The translations under genes and the position numbers were made by a program. From Struthidea cinerea (lineage: Eukaryota; Chordata; Aves; Passeriformes; Corcoracidae), in the NCBI GenBank assembly GCA_013397865.1, contig VZTI01003267.1, positions 1,472,902 through 1,536,901 on the forward strand: DNA of 64,000 nt. Direction: 5' to 3'. Below the pieces are notes generated by a model, which was given only the letters and a program-made list of their open reading frames with translations, had not been told where the DNA came from and did no database searches. Below are positions 39,657 to 51,239 of the stretch, piece after piece (the first letter of the stretch is position 1; each line of letters starts with the position of its first letter).

Positions 39657-39841
39657 TCAAATCCTGCTCAGCTGATAACCGGTAGATAAGATAAAGCTTT
39701 CGAGGTGCTGGTCTTCTGCTCTTTCTTTCACTCTCTGCTCTTCTAAGGTACATACAAGTCTGTCCCTTTCTTCAACCACTTTCATCATCTCAGTAAAAAT
39801 TTCGTCCTCCTCATTGAGATCTATCTCATCTTTAAGGCTGT
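39657..39841 (-). CDS. MICAL2: MICAL2 terminal coding exon: end of bMERB domain and stop
   Basis: The acceptor is a T-rich tract ending TTTTAG at 39842-39843. Two bases (AC) complete an Asp codon begun in the previous exon, then 60 residues and a TGA at 39657-39659 follow. The protein is highly charged and helical, including EMMKVVEERDRLVCTLEEQR and then a short tail FILSTGYQLSRI. This is the last helix of the bivalent Mical/EHBP Rab-binding (bMERB) domain, which in MICAL proteins binds Rab8-family GTPases and, in the full protein, can fold back to restrain the N-terminal monooxygenase. The gene is assigned to MICAL2 rather than MICAL1 or MICAL3 because PARVA follows immediately downstream on the same strand, as in mammals. 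From the large exon to this stop the reading frame is 655 residues with all phases consistent. Confidence 0.93.
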
Positions 39842-40727
39842 CTAAAAGATCACAAAAAAGAGGTTAAAAACCAGATCACTGTTTGCATTTTAACTGTTAG
39901 TGCACAGCTTGAATTAACATAATAGTCAATGACAAATGAAGTCAATAGCAGTTAATATTTTTCAAGTTAGAGTTCAGGGTTCAGGGAAATTTTCTCCTGG
40001 ATTTGGGCAATTTGAAGTTGACCACTAGGGCTCATAATGTCTAGAGTAGATCTTCTAACAAAAGTTAGACTGGAAGGGGTAGGAAAAGCACTAGTTATTT
40101 ATAAAAACACCTAAGATATAGTTTAAATTTAGCTTATAAGGTAAAAATCCCAACATGAAATTTAGTACCTGTAAGAAAATGGAAAGTATTTTTCAGAAAA
40201 TGTACTGAAAACTGCTGTCACTTGCAATCCACATGCCTAGAACATGACAGGATATTTTGGGGTACTCAGTGCTATGGAACCACTCTTCTCCCTGCATTCC
40301 TCCTCTCCATGCTCCCTTTTCAAATGCCACATGAAAGCCCAAACTGTAATTCCAATACCTCAAAGCAGTTCCAAAACACTGTGGTAACCAGCAATAATTA
40401 TCTGCTACATAAGAGCAGATAACCTCCTTTGTTTAGGTGACTGAAGAAGTTTCTTCCCATTGCTGCCCATCATCCAGAACATGGCTGTCTGGAGAGCACA
40501 ATTAGTGTAATTACACGTGCAGTGCTTCTGTTCCACCTCAGTGTAGAACTGGGCAGGTCAGCTCAGCTGTCTTCACCAGGAGCCAGAGGAGAAGGTCTCA
40601 CATTTTGCTGGCTGGGCTGCACTGCGAGGGAGCACGGGAGCCTCGGCCACCCTGGTCCTTGTGGGAGCAAACAGGGTTGGCACGGTCTGTCCCTGTGGGC
40701 TGGAGCACACCGTACCCTTTGACTTAC
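39842..40727 (-). other. MICAL2: MICAL2 last intron (0.9 kb)
   Basis: A phase-1 intron between the central-helix exon and the terminal exon, with GTAAGT donor and TTTTAG acceptor. I see no other feature. Confidence 0.85.
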
Positions 40728-40801
40728 CATCAATGGCCATTTTCTCTCTCAGCTTTTGTTCCAGCCTGCTTTGGTGGTCCTCCAATTCTAGCTCTTGGGC
40801 T
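40728..40801 (-). CDS. MICAL2: MICAL2 bMERB exon (central helix)
   Basis: This 74-bp exon has acceptor CCCAG at 40802-40803 and donor G|GTAAGT at 40722-40727. One base completes an Ile codon, 24 codons follow and one base is left over. It encodes AQELELEDHQSRLEQKLREK then MAID. The ELELEDHQSRLEQ stretch is a hallmark of MICAL-family bMERB domains. The frame continues in the intron as an unrelated tail, so the donor rather than the open frame sets the 3' end. Confidence 0.95.
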
Positions 40802-42047
40802 CTGGGTACAGCAAAAAGTATGTTAAAGAAGCAGCTTTTTTCAGTGAAGACATATATGTTAATATTATTTCAATTACAAAATTCTGTGTTCTGTTTATCC
40901 AGTATTTTCTCCTCATGGGCTGCCAAGGCTAAAAGGTTTGCCTGTGCCAACCTCTCCAGAGCAGCTCCGGAAGTACCACTGCCACCTTTTACATTATATA
41001 TTATATTTTATATATATATTTACATTATATATTACATTATACATTAAACTCCCCCATACCCAGCAATGCTTAAGGCTTTGAACCATCCGTGCTTTGTTGG
41101 TGGCACCCACAGTATAACTCTGGACAGGCCTGAGCACTCCCACACGTGAGGGGCCTCGCCAGGCCCTCTGCACAGGTCCTGAGGCCGAGGAATTAACACG
41201 TGAGCACATCCAGACAACAACATTTTGTGTCCTGCCGTGCTAAAAGCAGCCCACTGTTGCTTTTTTAACTCCCAGACAGTGTGAGGAGAAAGCATTGCCA
41301 CCACAACACCCAGTGACAAGGAGAGGGCTGAGAAAGGGTCGGCCCCAGCAGCACCAGCCCAGCTGGGGAGAAGCTGGGGTGCAGCTGGAGCTCGTGGCTG
41401 CGCTGGGTGGTAGGGGAATGATAAATGGCAATGAGCAGCCTGCGCCGGTAGGGAATCCAGGCGTGAGTAAGGACTGCTGAGGCTCCCATTGCCTTCCCAC
41501 ACTGCCCACAAATAGTGGAGAAAACAGCCAAGAGTCACCTCCGCCTGTCTCCAGTGTGTTTGTGGGCAGGCGAGGTGAGGGAGCTACAGCAAACATTGTT
41601 TCCATCAACCACAACAGTGGCACCTGAGGTGGGGTTTGTTTGCTTGTTGTGTTGGTGTACCCGCTTGTTTCATTGCTGTAGTGAATTTCTAGATCTTTTT
41701 TTCTATGTCCAGTAAAACCAGATGAATTTGTCACACTATATTTCTTCCCAGGAGAAAGTGCCCCGATGTTCATTAGACCCACATTATGTGAAGGCAGAGC
41801 ATCTGTGTGCCACACTGGTTCAGAGTATCATATAGGATTGAAATATTTGAACCACTGTGAGAGGGAGGGACGAGGAGGCCTCAACTACAAAGCTGTGTTC
41901 AAATAGGTTGTAGCTGCTCTGGGTTTTATTCCACAACTGTCTCAAACTGCAGCACGCAGCAGGGTGTTCAGGTGTGTTGTGAGTTGTGAATACACTTTTT
42001 TCCTCTCCCCTCCCCATCTTTAAATACTAATGCTTGTCCTTACTTAC
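40802..42047 (-). other. MICAL2: MICAL2 intron (1.2 kb)
   Basis: A phase-2 intron within the bMERB coding region. A minus-strand open frame of 191 codons (41240-41815) and one of 164 codons (41044-41538) fall here. They overlap in different frames and lack domains, so they are taken as non-coding. An AT-rich simple repeat is at 40991-41045. Confidence 0.8.
40991..41045 (+). repeat. AT-rich simple repeat
   Basis: Repeats of ACATTATATATTA and TATATATA type in a MICAL2 intron. Confidence 0.88.
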
Positions 42048-42147
42048 ATAATCAGGAGCTCAGACTCATAACGCATTAATTTATTCTTCTCCATGACCAG
42101 CTCAAACCATTCATGTAGCATCTGATTTTCATCCTTTGTACCTGAAT
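42048..42147 (-). CDS. MICAL2: MICAL2 bMERB exon (EWFELVMEKNKLMRYESEL)
   Basis: This 100-bp exon has acceptor TTTTACACAG at 42148-42149 and donor AT|GTAAGT at 42042-42047. It takes two bases to finish an Asp codon, then reads SGTKDENQMLHEW and EWFELVMEKNKLMRYESEL, and leaves two bases. The W-F-x-L-V-x-E-K-N-x-L-x-R-Y-E-S-E-L pattern is strongly conserved in MICAL and EHBP bMERB domains and identifies the family on its own. A 34-bp tandem repeat sits just upstream of the acceptor, at 42171-42238. Confidence 0.95.
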
Positions 42148-42170
42148 CTGTGTAAAACAGGAGACTTCAG

Positions 42171-42238
42171 TGTGCTTTACCAGCTTTCTTTCCAACTTTC
42201 CAGTTGTGCTTTACCAGCTTTCTTTCCAGCTTTCTTTT
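42171..42238 (+). repeat. 34-bp tandem duplication next to a MICAL2 splice acceptor
   Basis: Two copies of a unit starting TGTGCTTTACCAGCTTTCTT, period 34 (42171 and 42205), with a few mismatches in the second half. The array begins 24 bases upstream (in transcript sense) of the exon starting at 42147. Confidence 0.9.
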
Positions 42239-45200
42239 GCCAACTCAGTTCTCTTTCAGTAGTCCGCCTTGTAAGCCCGCATTACTTTAAATGGAGATGG
42301 TTTTGCTGTATGCAACTTCCACCAGTAATGGCTGGGTACAACAGGTATAACATTTTTTGTCTCTTTTTGGTTGACTGTTGTGGCTTATTGCAGTTAAAGA
42401 TGCATTGGATTTTAAACACTTTTGTCTTAAAGATTTCCCTTTCAAATAATCGCACAGACTTTAATGGGCACTATTTCTGTCTCTTAGCTCTGCCTTTGAT
42501 AAGAGAGCTTCTCTGTTGAAACTGGGCTTCAGAGCTGAACTATGTCTAAGTGGATACTCCATTAACACAATCAGCCTTCAGGATGCACATGCTGGCAAGT
42601 ATCAACTTAACCTCTGCTTCCAGTGGACATCAGACACACAACCAAATCCTCTTCAAACTTCCCTTCCCTTGTCAACTGGCCTCTAAATCTGCAGGTGCTT
42701 TGAATGACAAATCTATGATTACTGGGTGGTTTTATAACACTTTGGGCTGGGGCATCGCTGGTAGACCGTCTTCCTCCCAAAGAGCTCACAGCTTGTCTCT
42801 GCCTTGCTGAAGAAAATGATGGATCTCTTTCATCAGGTGAGGACCTTTACTCTCCTAAAATACCATCTCTACAAAACTCTTGGGCAAGGAAGAACCCCTG
42901 GGTGTTTTCAAATGTCAAGTCAGAGCACATATGTATTTCTTTTCCTTGCTGTCCTTTGTAACATCCTCATGACCCCACATTTTCCACTCATTTTTTCACA
43001 AAACAAAGCCACCCCACCTCCCTTCGATGCAGAATTCCAGTGACAGTGATGGCACTGCCAACACACCTCCCACATCTGTTCTGCCCATCCACTGCCTGCT
43101 GCCACAAAATGGTGATCCCTTGTAGGAAGCAAATATCTTTCACTGCTCCAGATTGAGGCAACAATCTAAGTGACACACTGGCACCTTCAGAAGCACAAAG
43201 CCAACAGCCAGCCCGTGCTCCTGCTGCAGCACATGGTATTTGGACTCCCCACCACACATGGAAGCAGGGATGGCCAGACTTAGGATGCAGCAAAAGGAGT
43301 ACTGCCAGCAGGCAGGGGAACAAGCTCTTTGCTCCTCAGTCCTTACACCACAGTGCTAGATAACCAAAATTAAAATCCCCACAAACCAGCCTGGCTGTTT
43401 TCTATGGATGGAAGCTTATGCGATTTCTCCTACTTTAAGAGGACTGCACCTTTATTTTATATGACTGAGAGTACTGAAACTTAACCCAAAAGGTCTCAGG
43501 TTCAAGCTCCAGAGACACCAGTTACAAGAGTATCATTAAACTAGATTACCAAGGGGAGAGACAGACAGAGTCCCAGGCAGTTCAGCAGCGTTTCTGATGC
43601 CTTTCTTTCTTGTCATTTTGAAATGTGCTTTGTTTCTTGCCCCAGAAGTTACCCTCTTGTCTCTATAACTTAAGCTGCCCCTCACTTTTAGGTCAGTCAC
43701 TCAAAAGCAGCAGTTTAAAGCCCATCTCCTTGGGGCAGCAATGATCTCACCCAATGAAGCCCTTTAGCCATCTTCCTGAGCCAAGGGAAATTGCTGGGTG
43801 CTTGGGATCTCCAGCCCATTTGCGTGCCTACACCAGACACCATCATCCCAGGGAACCCAGGTCACCTCCTGCCAGCACTGGAGGAGTTACCTGGGCCCCC
43901 ACACCAAGGACAGGAGTCATGCTGGCGTGGGTGCAGTTCTGCAGTTTGTCATCAGGACTTGACCCCAACTGGAAATTACCATGAGACAGGAGGATAAAAC
44001 AGCAGGAGAAGGCAGAGCAATCTCTCTTCAATTTCTGCCTGATTCCATTAAAACTTGGCAGTAATGGATGTGTTCCTGTGGGATCTTCCAGGTCAGCAAG
44101 CGGTGATAAAAAGTGTCTTCTCAGAGTGACTGCAGGAGCGGTCCTTGCTGGAACATGCCAGTTTCTTACAGATCCAGTTCAGGGATGCAGCATTAGTATT
44201 CAGAGCCTTAGGTCTTTGTATGCCACCATAAGAAGTTATCATCAAAATTTGATCTATTTTACAGTCAGTAAAAACACTGCAATTGCTGTTATGCATAAGT
44301 GCGGCACAGACACAAAAGGTTACTGTTCCACTTTTGTTGTTTCCTTGTTTAGGCAAAAATACTCCTTCTTTTAACTTTTCCTCTTTACACTTTAGAATCT
44401 CTGTATCTCTAATAAAAGACTGTGTGTTGTAGGTTGATTGAGGTAAGCAAAGATAATACACCTTGCAAAAAACCATTCATTTTCGCAAAATCCTCAGTGC
44501 AAGATGAAATAAACGTAGCCCTTGTTTTGCCTCCTCCTCCATCCCACAGAATGCCCCCTAAGTGTTCCCAGGGGCATTTTTTCCGAGCTTTTCAAATGTT
44601 TGTTACTACCAATGTTAATCGTTATTTAAGTCTGATGGAGTGCTCGATGCCTTCCAAGGGCAGAACAAACCAAAGAAGCATTTTGCATAATGCAGTTCGA
44701 CAGATCTTTTTAAAGGTTAGAGAGAAAACAGTTTGTGAGTTTGTTTCGTGAGCCATGTTGGCTTTTCCCTACAGCATCGCTAAAGCAAACCTTTCCTCCT
44801 GGTTTATCCAAGTCTCCTTTGACTGAGATCCATTTGAAAGTCAGACATTCTAATTACATCATAGGTATTTCTATTTTCATCACTTTTGAAGGAATTGTAC
44901 AAGCTGTGGAGGAGTATTTACCGAACACTCCTCTCAAAACCTGAACCTTCTGTTCACCAGATTGATGCTACACTGTCCCTCCTTACAGTCATCACACGGT
45001 AAAGGGGTCTTGGCCAGTTTGCACCATTTTAGGTACAGTTAAACCTCATATTCCGTATTTCTACAGGTTTGCAACTGATTTCTTTTGACTCTGTTGGAAA
45101 TTCCAAGACACCTTGGATATGCTTTTTATGAAATCAAAAACTAGCTACAACATGTGCAGGTATTTGTTCACCTTCCAAAGCACAGACACATTTCTTGATG

Positions 45201-45510
45201 TTCTCTCTCTCAACGTAGGTTTTCTTCTTTACCATCATTGTTCATGATTTGTTTAGTCAACTGAGCCATTATGCTAATTTCAGTGGAAAACGTGTTTTGA
45301 GATTTTTATTTCTGTATTTTCTTGTAGGCAGAAGCTCTCCATAAGCCTTCACAAATGTCAGTGGAAAAGAAAGCAACGGTACATCAGCGATTTATTATTT
45401 GGTATTTTGAAGCCGAATAAAGGAAATAACGAGCATGGAAAATTACTCATAGGACTGATATTATTTTTCTCAGGTTTTTTGGGGTGTTTTTTGGGGGCTT
45501 TGTTGTTTTG

Positions 45511-45525
45511 TTTTTTTTTTTTTTT
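45511..45525 (+). repeat. Poly-T run (15 T) in a T/G-rich stretch
   Basis: T15 at the end of a T/G-rich stretch beginning near 45473, in a MICAL2 intron. Confidence 0.9.
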
Positions 45526-47318
45526 AAATGCATGAATTGTTGTCACTACAATTAGAAGATCATCAAAACCTCATTTTGCTCATCAGTCTTCATGGCAGTT
45601 GTTTCGCACCCACGCATGTTCTCTTCTAATTCAGTTGAGGAGCTAATGAATAACTCCCCCTAACAAAGGGGCCATTCATCCCAGGCTTACAGAATTATTA
45701 GAGGAGAGTTGCGTAAATGTCAGTGAAGACTGGTGTTTGCAGGCCTGCCTCTAAATTTGGTTATTCACAACCTTTGCAGCTCAATATTATTGCTGAACTG
45801 TGATCGTTTTCTAATTGCCTTAATAATACCTATTAAATCACTTGAATTGCATAAGCGCAGACCTGCTTAAATACAACTTAACCTGATAAACGCTGGTCAT
45901 TCATTAAACAATAATGTTCATTATTTTTAGGAAGCTTGAACAGAATATTAAACTCACCAATTCCTGCATCATTACACATATGTTATTACAAGGAACAAAG
46001 CACTCACATTTTGTCTGGGAAACTCACAGCTTCGTGCTTCTGCACCAGAAGAGTTATTGAGAGACAGTAACATCCTACGTTTCAGTATCTGCCCTATTTG
46101 TAACTGGCCACCTACACACAAACAATCAACAGGGAGAAAAAACCAGTACTTTCACCTTAATGAGGGCAATCCAATTACCAAGGATGGTAAGAGAATGAGA
46201 AGCATCGATCTCTTGGCAGACAGCCTTCTTTAGGAAATGTGATTGTCAAAACAGCAACAACAAGAAGTGGCTCTAGGCCATTTATCCTGGTATTCAGTGT
46301 CTATCCCAAGAGCTAGAAGCTTCTTGTCTCTCTGTATTTTTGAGGTTTCCAAAAAACAACCACCTATCTACAAATCAGAAGAAAAAAGTTAACTCTCCAA
46401 ATCCTCAAAGCATTTTTAGCAGACTTTCTCACAGGCAGTAAGGTGGGTGCTGTTTGATAAAGGGTTATGATTTCATTTAAGAAAAATGGATGCTAGCCTT
46501 TTAAATAAAATTTGGAATAGACTGACACAACCAATTCTAGGAAATTAGTTAATAAATATAAAAGGTTAGGCGAATGCTCTCTTGCTGAACTGATTAGTGC
46601 AGTGTCAGAATAGGGGTGAGAGCAGCTATGAAATATGGCATTAAAAAGGCCAGCATGTAGGGGTTGGACTGGATTGCCTGGTTAAGACAACAACAAGATC
46701 AGGTGTCAAAACATATCTGGGTTTTCCGTGTTGCGCAACTGCCTGTCAGGAAAACACAAGGCTCAGTTTTCTAAAGTGGAGGTAAATAAAGACACATTTG
46801 TGTTCAGGCTGTCAGTCCCTTCAGCACGGAACCACCGCCCCCTCTGAAGTCCTTTACGTGCATGTTTCACACGCCCATCCCCACTTTGAGCCTGGCAGGA
46901 GCCCCCAGGTGTCTTGTCCCTGTGCTTCACCCCTTGCGTGCTGGGCAGCAGTGCCAAGGCTGGGCCCGTGGCAGGATCCCACAACCCTCGGGCTTGGGAG
47001 TGTCGGCTCGGGTGAGGGAAAACCTTGCCTCTGACTGGGGCCAGGGTGATATCCCTGTCATCTTCTGCCCACTGGGTGAAAAGCTGTGCTGCTGGGATCT
47101 CTGTGTGTGCCTGCATGCTGCTGTTGCTATAGCATGGCCACTAGCTCTAATCGTATTAATGGCATTTCACACGCCAGGAAAGTCATTAAGGACTCTGTTA
47201 CTAGGCACGGGCTGCTGCTGGCTTGGTAACTGAGATACAGCTCCTGGAAACCTCACTGGTTCCCTCCACAAGAAGAAATTAAGCTCAGGATGGGACTTAA
47301 AAAAAAAAAAGGGGGGGG

Positions 47319-47374
47319 NNNNNNNNNNNNNNNNNNNNNNNNNNNNNNNNNNNNNNNNNNNNNNNNNNNNNNNN
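47319..47374. other. Assembly gap (56 N) after poly-A/poly-G
   Basis: Fifty-six N bases follow a run of 12 A and 8 G (about 47299-47318). The gap lies in a MICAL2 intron and does not affect a called exon. The homopolymer pair is the probable cause of the break. Confidence 0.99.
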
Positions 47375-47621
47375 AAGTAAATTCAGCATTGTAATAATTC
47401 CAAATCTGTGATAACCAACAGAAAATTTAAAGCCTTCAATGTAAAGGTACTTGAGCTAACAGAGGGTTTGAGAAAAAGGTTAAATAATTATTTTTGTCCT
47501 GCCAGTTATTGTTCCTTTTCAGATTTTGCACCAAACTATTTCCATGACAACCATTAAAACCCTCTGCTTTGAAACAGGTTAAAAAACCCACCACCAAACG
47601 AGCAAACACTGCTTTGTGTAC

Positions 47622-47715
47622 CTGCTTCTCCTCTTAGTTCCCTCTCCAGTTCAACACCAAAAATCTCCAGAGCTTTTTGTCTTTCCTCCAGTTCTTCTAG
47701 TTGGCGCTGGACTGC
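47622..47715 (-). CDS. MICAL2: MICAL2 bMERB exon (first helix, RQLEELEERQ)
   Basis: This 94-bp exon has acceptor TTTTTGCAG at 47716-47717 and donor GCAG|GTACAC. It enters in phase 0, encodes AVQRQLEELEERQKALEIFG followed by VELERELRGEA, and leaves one base. QRQLEE-(E/V)-x-R-Q-x-A-L-E and the LRGE ending match the start of the bMERB helical hairpin. A downstream tandem AG (GCAGGCAG) gives a possible NAGNAG-like alternative acceptor, but the first AG preserves the family alignment. Confidence 0.93.
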
Positions 47716-49137
47716 CTGCAAAAATGTAATGATATAAAAGCTACAGACAGAGCTTCAAAATTCAGAGACAAAAGATGGTCTCAGTAGTTAGAGAAACAGC
47801 TTGGAAAGGTGTCAGAGGAGTTGTGGCTCTTGCCAACGCATTGAGTGTTCCAGGCACCTAAGCACTTTAAATATGCCACTAGGCGTCTATCACAATTTTA
47901 TGGGGGTAAGTATCACAGGTACCAAAAGAACGTCCATTTTTTCTGAGTTTTAGCTCTCCCATTGCAAAAAAGAGATGGTAATGTTTCTGTGTCTCACAAG
48001 GCGTAAAAAGTCAATATTTTCATATTCAGAGACATATATTCTGAGATATTACATTAGTAAAGCTCATATAAATAGGGAAGGTTTACAGCTAGAAAGCTCT
48101 GCTAGGTGTTTTATTGTCCATGGGAATTTGTTTGGTTTGCTTTCATACTTCACAAGCTTTTGACCCAGAAAGAAAAGGGTCTAATAGCTAAGATGTGACA
48201 ATTCAGTGGCACTTCAGGAAGTATTTCTACATCCATTGTCCATTCCCTTTTGAATAAGATTTTCAGAGGTATGGTGGGGATAAAAGGCATGAAACACCTT
48301 ACAAGGTTGAAATGTCAAAGACAGATGCTCAGCAGTTCCCATTTCAGGCTGTGTTAGGGCATTCCAAACCAAGCCCTCAGCAACAGCCTAACAAACACGA
48401 AAGATCATTCAAAAAGTTTGGACTTGATTGTCTCCACAAAGCAGTAAAGTAAGAGTAGTCACGTATGCATCTAATTTTGCCTCGAGATAATTTACAAATC
48501 TTAGATAAAAATGAAAACATAGTTGCTCTTCCTTTGTATTAAATAGGATACATCTGAGATCTAATTGTGCAGAAGTGCATTTACAAATCTTAAACTGTAA
48601 TTGGAAATAAAAACACATCAGTAGAGTCCAGAGCTTTCCTAGCATTTTCTGAAGAGCAGGGCCTGTATAAAATGAAGTGACTTTCCATCATTAAGGAAAA
48701 AAATGATTCACTTTCATTGTTATGGCAGGGAGAGAACAAAAGCCATCACTGTATTTTTGTATCCTCCTGTAATACACAGAGGTAATAGCCGAGTTTCTTA
48801 CATTCTGTGGGGTTGATGTTATTTTCCCTTTCTATCTCTTTCCCTCTTCAGTGTATTCGTACTGCCAGTCACTATTCCCTCTTGTTCTTCATCCACAATT
48901 ACAAAATTATGATGATAATTATGATGCTCTCCAGGGACTGACATGGATCTGTCACTCAGAGAGATGCAGGGCCCTGCCACATGCACCTTCCTGCTCCTGG
49001 TGGTTGGGGGGATTTCAGCACAGAAGGCAGTGAGCCACAGTGAGGAGTGAGGGGAGATGCAGAGCCCATTTTGGGTATCCCATCCTCATGAGTCACTCTT
49101 GGGAGACAAAGGGGACATTTGCAAGCTACATTTTCAC
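47716..49137 (-). other. MICAL2: MICAL2 intron (1.4 kb)
   Basis: A phase-0 intron between the basic-helix exon and the first bMERB-hairpin exon. It is ordinary AT-rich sequence and I see nothing else in it. Confidence 0.8.
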
Positions 49138-49230
49138 CTGTGCTTTGTGAAGCCTCTTCAGCTCCTCTTGTTTAATCAACTGCTTTGTCTCCTTCTCCAG
49201 CTTCCTTCTCTTTCTGAGAGCCCTTTTTGC
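49138..49230 (-). CDS. MICAL2: MICAL2 exon: basic helix leading into bMERB
   Basis: This 93-bp exon is exactly 31 codons, phase 0 to phase 0. Its acceptor is CTTTTGTAG at 49231-49232 and its donor CAG|GTGAAA at 49132-49137. It encodes a very basic, Arg/Lys-rich helix (AKRALRKRRKLEKETKQ then LIKQEELKRLHKAQ). The (L)KRLHKAQ ending leads into QRQLEE of the next exon, as in other MICALs. Because it is symmetric, skipping it would keep the frame. Confidence 0.93.
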
Positions 49231-51144
49231 CTACAAAAGACACAGAGAGAAAGAAAAAGGCAATCAAAGCATAAGTATGCTATTGCAGCTTTCCCCCAGC
49301 CCCCCCCAGAACCACGGAGCCGCTGAGTTGGGACTGACCTCTGGAGGCAGGTCTGACCCAATCCCCTGCCCAAAGCAGGGTGAGCTACTGCAGTGTACTC
49401 GGGGCAAAAGGGAAACATTCCTGCAAGAACATTTACATGCATTTGCTATGCTGGCTTTAATCATTACCAGCTCTTAATGCAACCCTAAGTGAGTGGGAAC
49501 TGTGTCAATAAAAAGTGTCCAAATCACAACGCTGACTGTGTAAAACATCTCACTATACATGGCCATGCACAGGCTGGGGAAAGCACCAGATTAAGGAAAC
49601 TCAACCCATTTCCATTGCTATAGCTACAAAGTAGTAAAATTTTCATCATGGGGCAGTACCTGAAGCCCTGGGAAACCTTCCCCAATGCCATTTCTGTGCT
49701 GCATTACAGAGATTTTTGCTTTTCTCCAGGGCACTTGTTGCTGCTGCCAGGAGATCAGGACAGCACATGCTGCAGGGCTGGTCAGGGAATCACCTGCCAT
49801 TGCTCCATCTTGCCTGTGACCCAAGCTATCCTGATGTGCTCCAAGGCTGTGGTGTTCCCATTTTTGAGGAGACAGCATACATGAGCATCATAGGCCAGAC
49901 AATTAAAAAATTAACCAGCCAGGAAGTCACTAAAATTTTTCCCACCGAGTTTTGCCAGATACCAGTGGTGGTACTGGCAAAATAGCAGCCAGAACTGGCA
50001 TGAAAAGGGATGGGTAGGAGGCAGCTGAAAGAAACACACTGAGTGGGGAATGTGCATCAAAAGTGAATCACTGCTAATGCCCATGTGCAACAGCTGATCC
50101 TTCTTCCCATTTCTGGCAGCGCCCCTGGAGCTATGCCTTCTCCCTGCCTGGTTCTGCCCTCCCCATGACTGCCTGAAATGCTGGGGGTTGCTTTTATCCA
50201 GTTTGCTCCCATGTCTCCCTTCTTCTCTCTATTTTATTTAAAATTTATTTAATTCACCATAACATTATCATAGTATAGATTGTCTTTCCTGTAACAGGAA
50301 AGATGAATGAAGAATCCTGACATCTCAGTGCATCCTGACACAGGGCCACTGGTGACAAGCACTGCCATGCATTGCTGTGCTTTGGTTCCTCTGTTTCCAT
50401 TCAAAGTCCCACTCAGCTTTCATATTTTTCAGTGTTTTTCAGTACTTTGCTTTCCTTCCTCTTCCTCCCCCCCCAAAGGGAGCAAATCAAAAGCCCGCCT
50501 CATACTGTTAACTCCACTTAGTGATATTCTCCACAGGAAAGAGATAAACACAGTTCTGATGAGCTATTCAGTCAATAAAAGCTGTGTTTCCTCACGTCAG
50601 AGCTGGGTATGGAGGGTTCAGGGTGCTGTAGCCCCCAGCTCCCACTCCGGCAGTCGGCTCTTTCAGGGTACAGGGCCTGAGTGTGGCTTTGTGGCTCACA
50701 CACTTGTGCTGATTAGGATAAACAGAGTGTTTTCCAGGCAACCTGCCTGCAGCACTTCTCAAATGAATCTGTATTCCCCCAAAGGAAATCTGCATCTGTT
50801 TGGTTTAATTTTTTCAATAGTTTGCTTGTTGGGCTACATATTAAGGCCACTTAAGAATGAAGCTTCAAAGTGGTTTCAGTGAAACATGTCTGTTTGTCAA
50901 ATTAAGACCTCCTCTGTCAGCGCTGCTGTAACCTGGGGGAATTAAAGATCCAAAGAGGTAAAAGAAATGTTGATGTTCATCTGTCTTAAAGATGTTTAAT
51001 GTATTTTCTCTCCGTGACATGTAACCTCCAGCGTTCCCATCCCCACTTTGAGGAATCGCTGCGTGTTTTAGATCAAAATCATATGATGAATTTTAAATAC
51101 AGCCCAGCTAAGCAAATACCTTTCTGTTTCCAAGTCAAGATTAC
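49231..51144 (-). other. MICAL2: MICAL2 intron (1.9 kb)
   Basis: A phase-0 intron between the acidic-linker exon and the basic-helix exon. A plus-strand open frame of 191 codons near 50307-50882 has no recognisable domain and is taken as chance. Nothing else is seen. Confidence 0.8.
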
Positions 51145-51239
51145 CTTGTGCGTTAATGAAGGCTTGGATTCAAATTCCTCATCGGAGGATGAAGTAGAAT
51201 ACTCAGTAGCTTGTTTTCTGACAGGTAGGTGTTCATATC
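51145..51239 (-). CDS. MICAL2: MICAL2 exon: acidic serine-rich linker
   Basis: This 95-bp exon has acceptor GCATTTTAG at 51240-51241 and donor AAG|GTAATC. Two bases complete a Gly codon started by the G left over from the large exon, then 31 codons follow, ending in phase 0. It encodes YEHLPVRKQATEYSTSSSDE followed by EFESKPSLTHK. The S-S-S-D-E-E-F-E-S stretch has the look of a casein-kinase-2 type acidic serine cluster (inference). It bridges the disordered region and the bMERB domain. Confidence 0.9.

Larger units (their letters stand above)
42148..47621 (-). other. MICAL2: MICAL2 intron (5.5 kb) with gap and candidate conserved element
   Basis: A phase-1 intron. It contains the N gap at 47319-47374, a GC-rich patch near 46860-47060, a T-rich run at 45511-45525 and a candidate conserved non-coding stretch at 45590-45950. 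Near its 3' end on the minus strand is the 34-bp tandem repeat at 42171-42238. Confidence 0.8.

Noticed and set aside
41044..41815. Overlapping minus-strand open frames of 164 and 191 codons
   Set aside because: They lie in the intron between two confirmed bMERB exons in unrelated frames, with no domain or splice support.
46645..46690. Possible CR1 3' remnant (GGGGTTGGACTGGATTGCC)
   Set aside because: The short block resembles the CR1 GGGTTGGACTAGATGACC segment, but no flanking CR1 sequence could be followed, so the match may be chance.
50307..50882. Plus-strand open frame of 191 codons
   Set aside because: It is intronic and opposite in strand to the gene, its N-terminal part is ordinary T/C-rich sequence, and no protein family is recognised.
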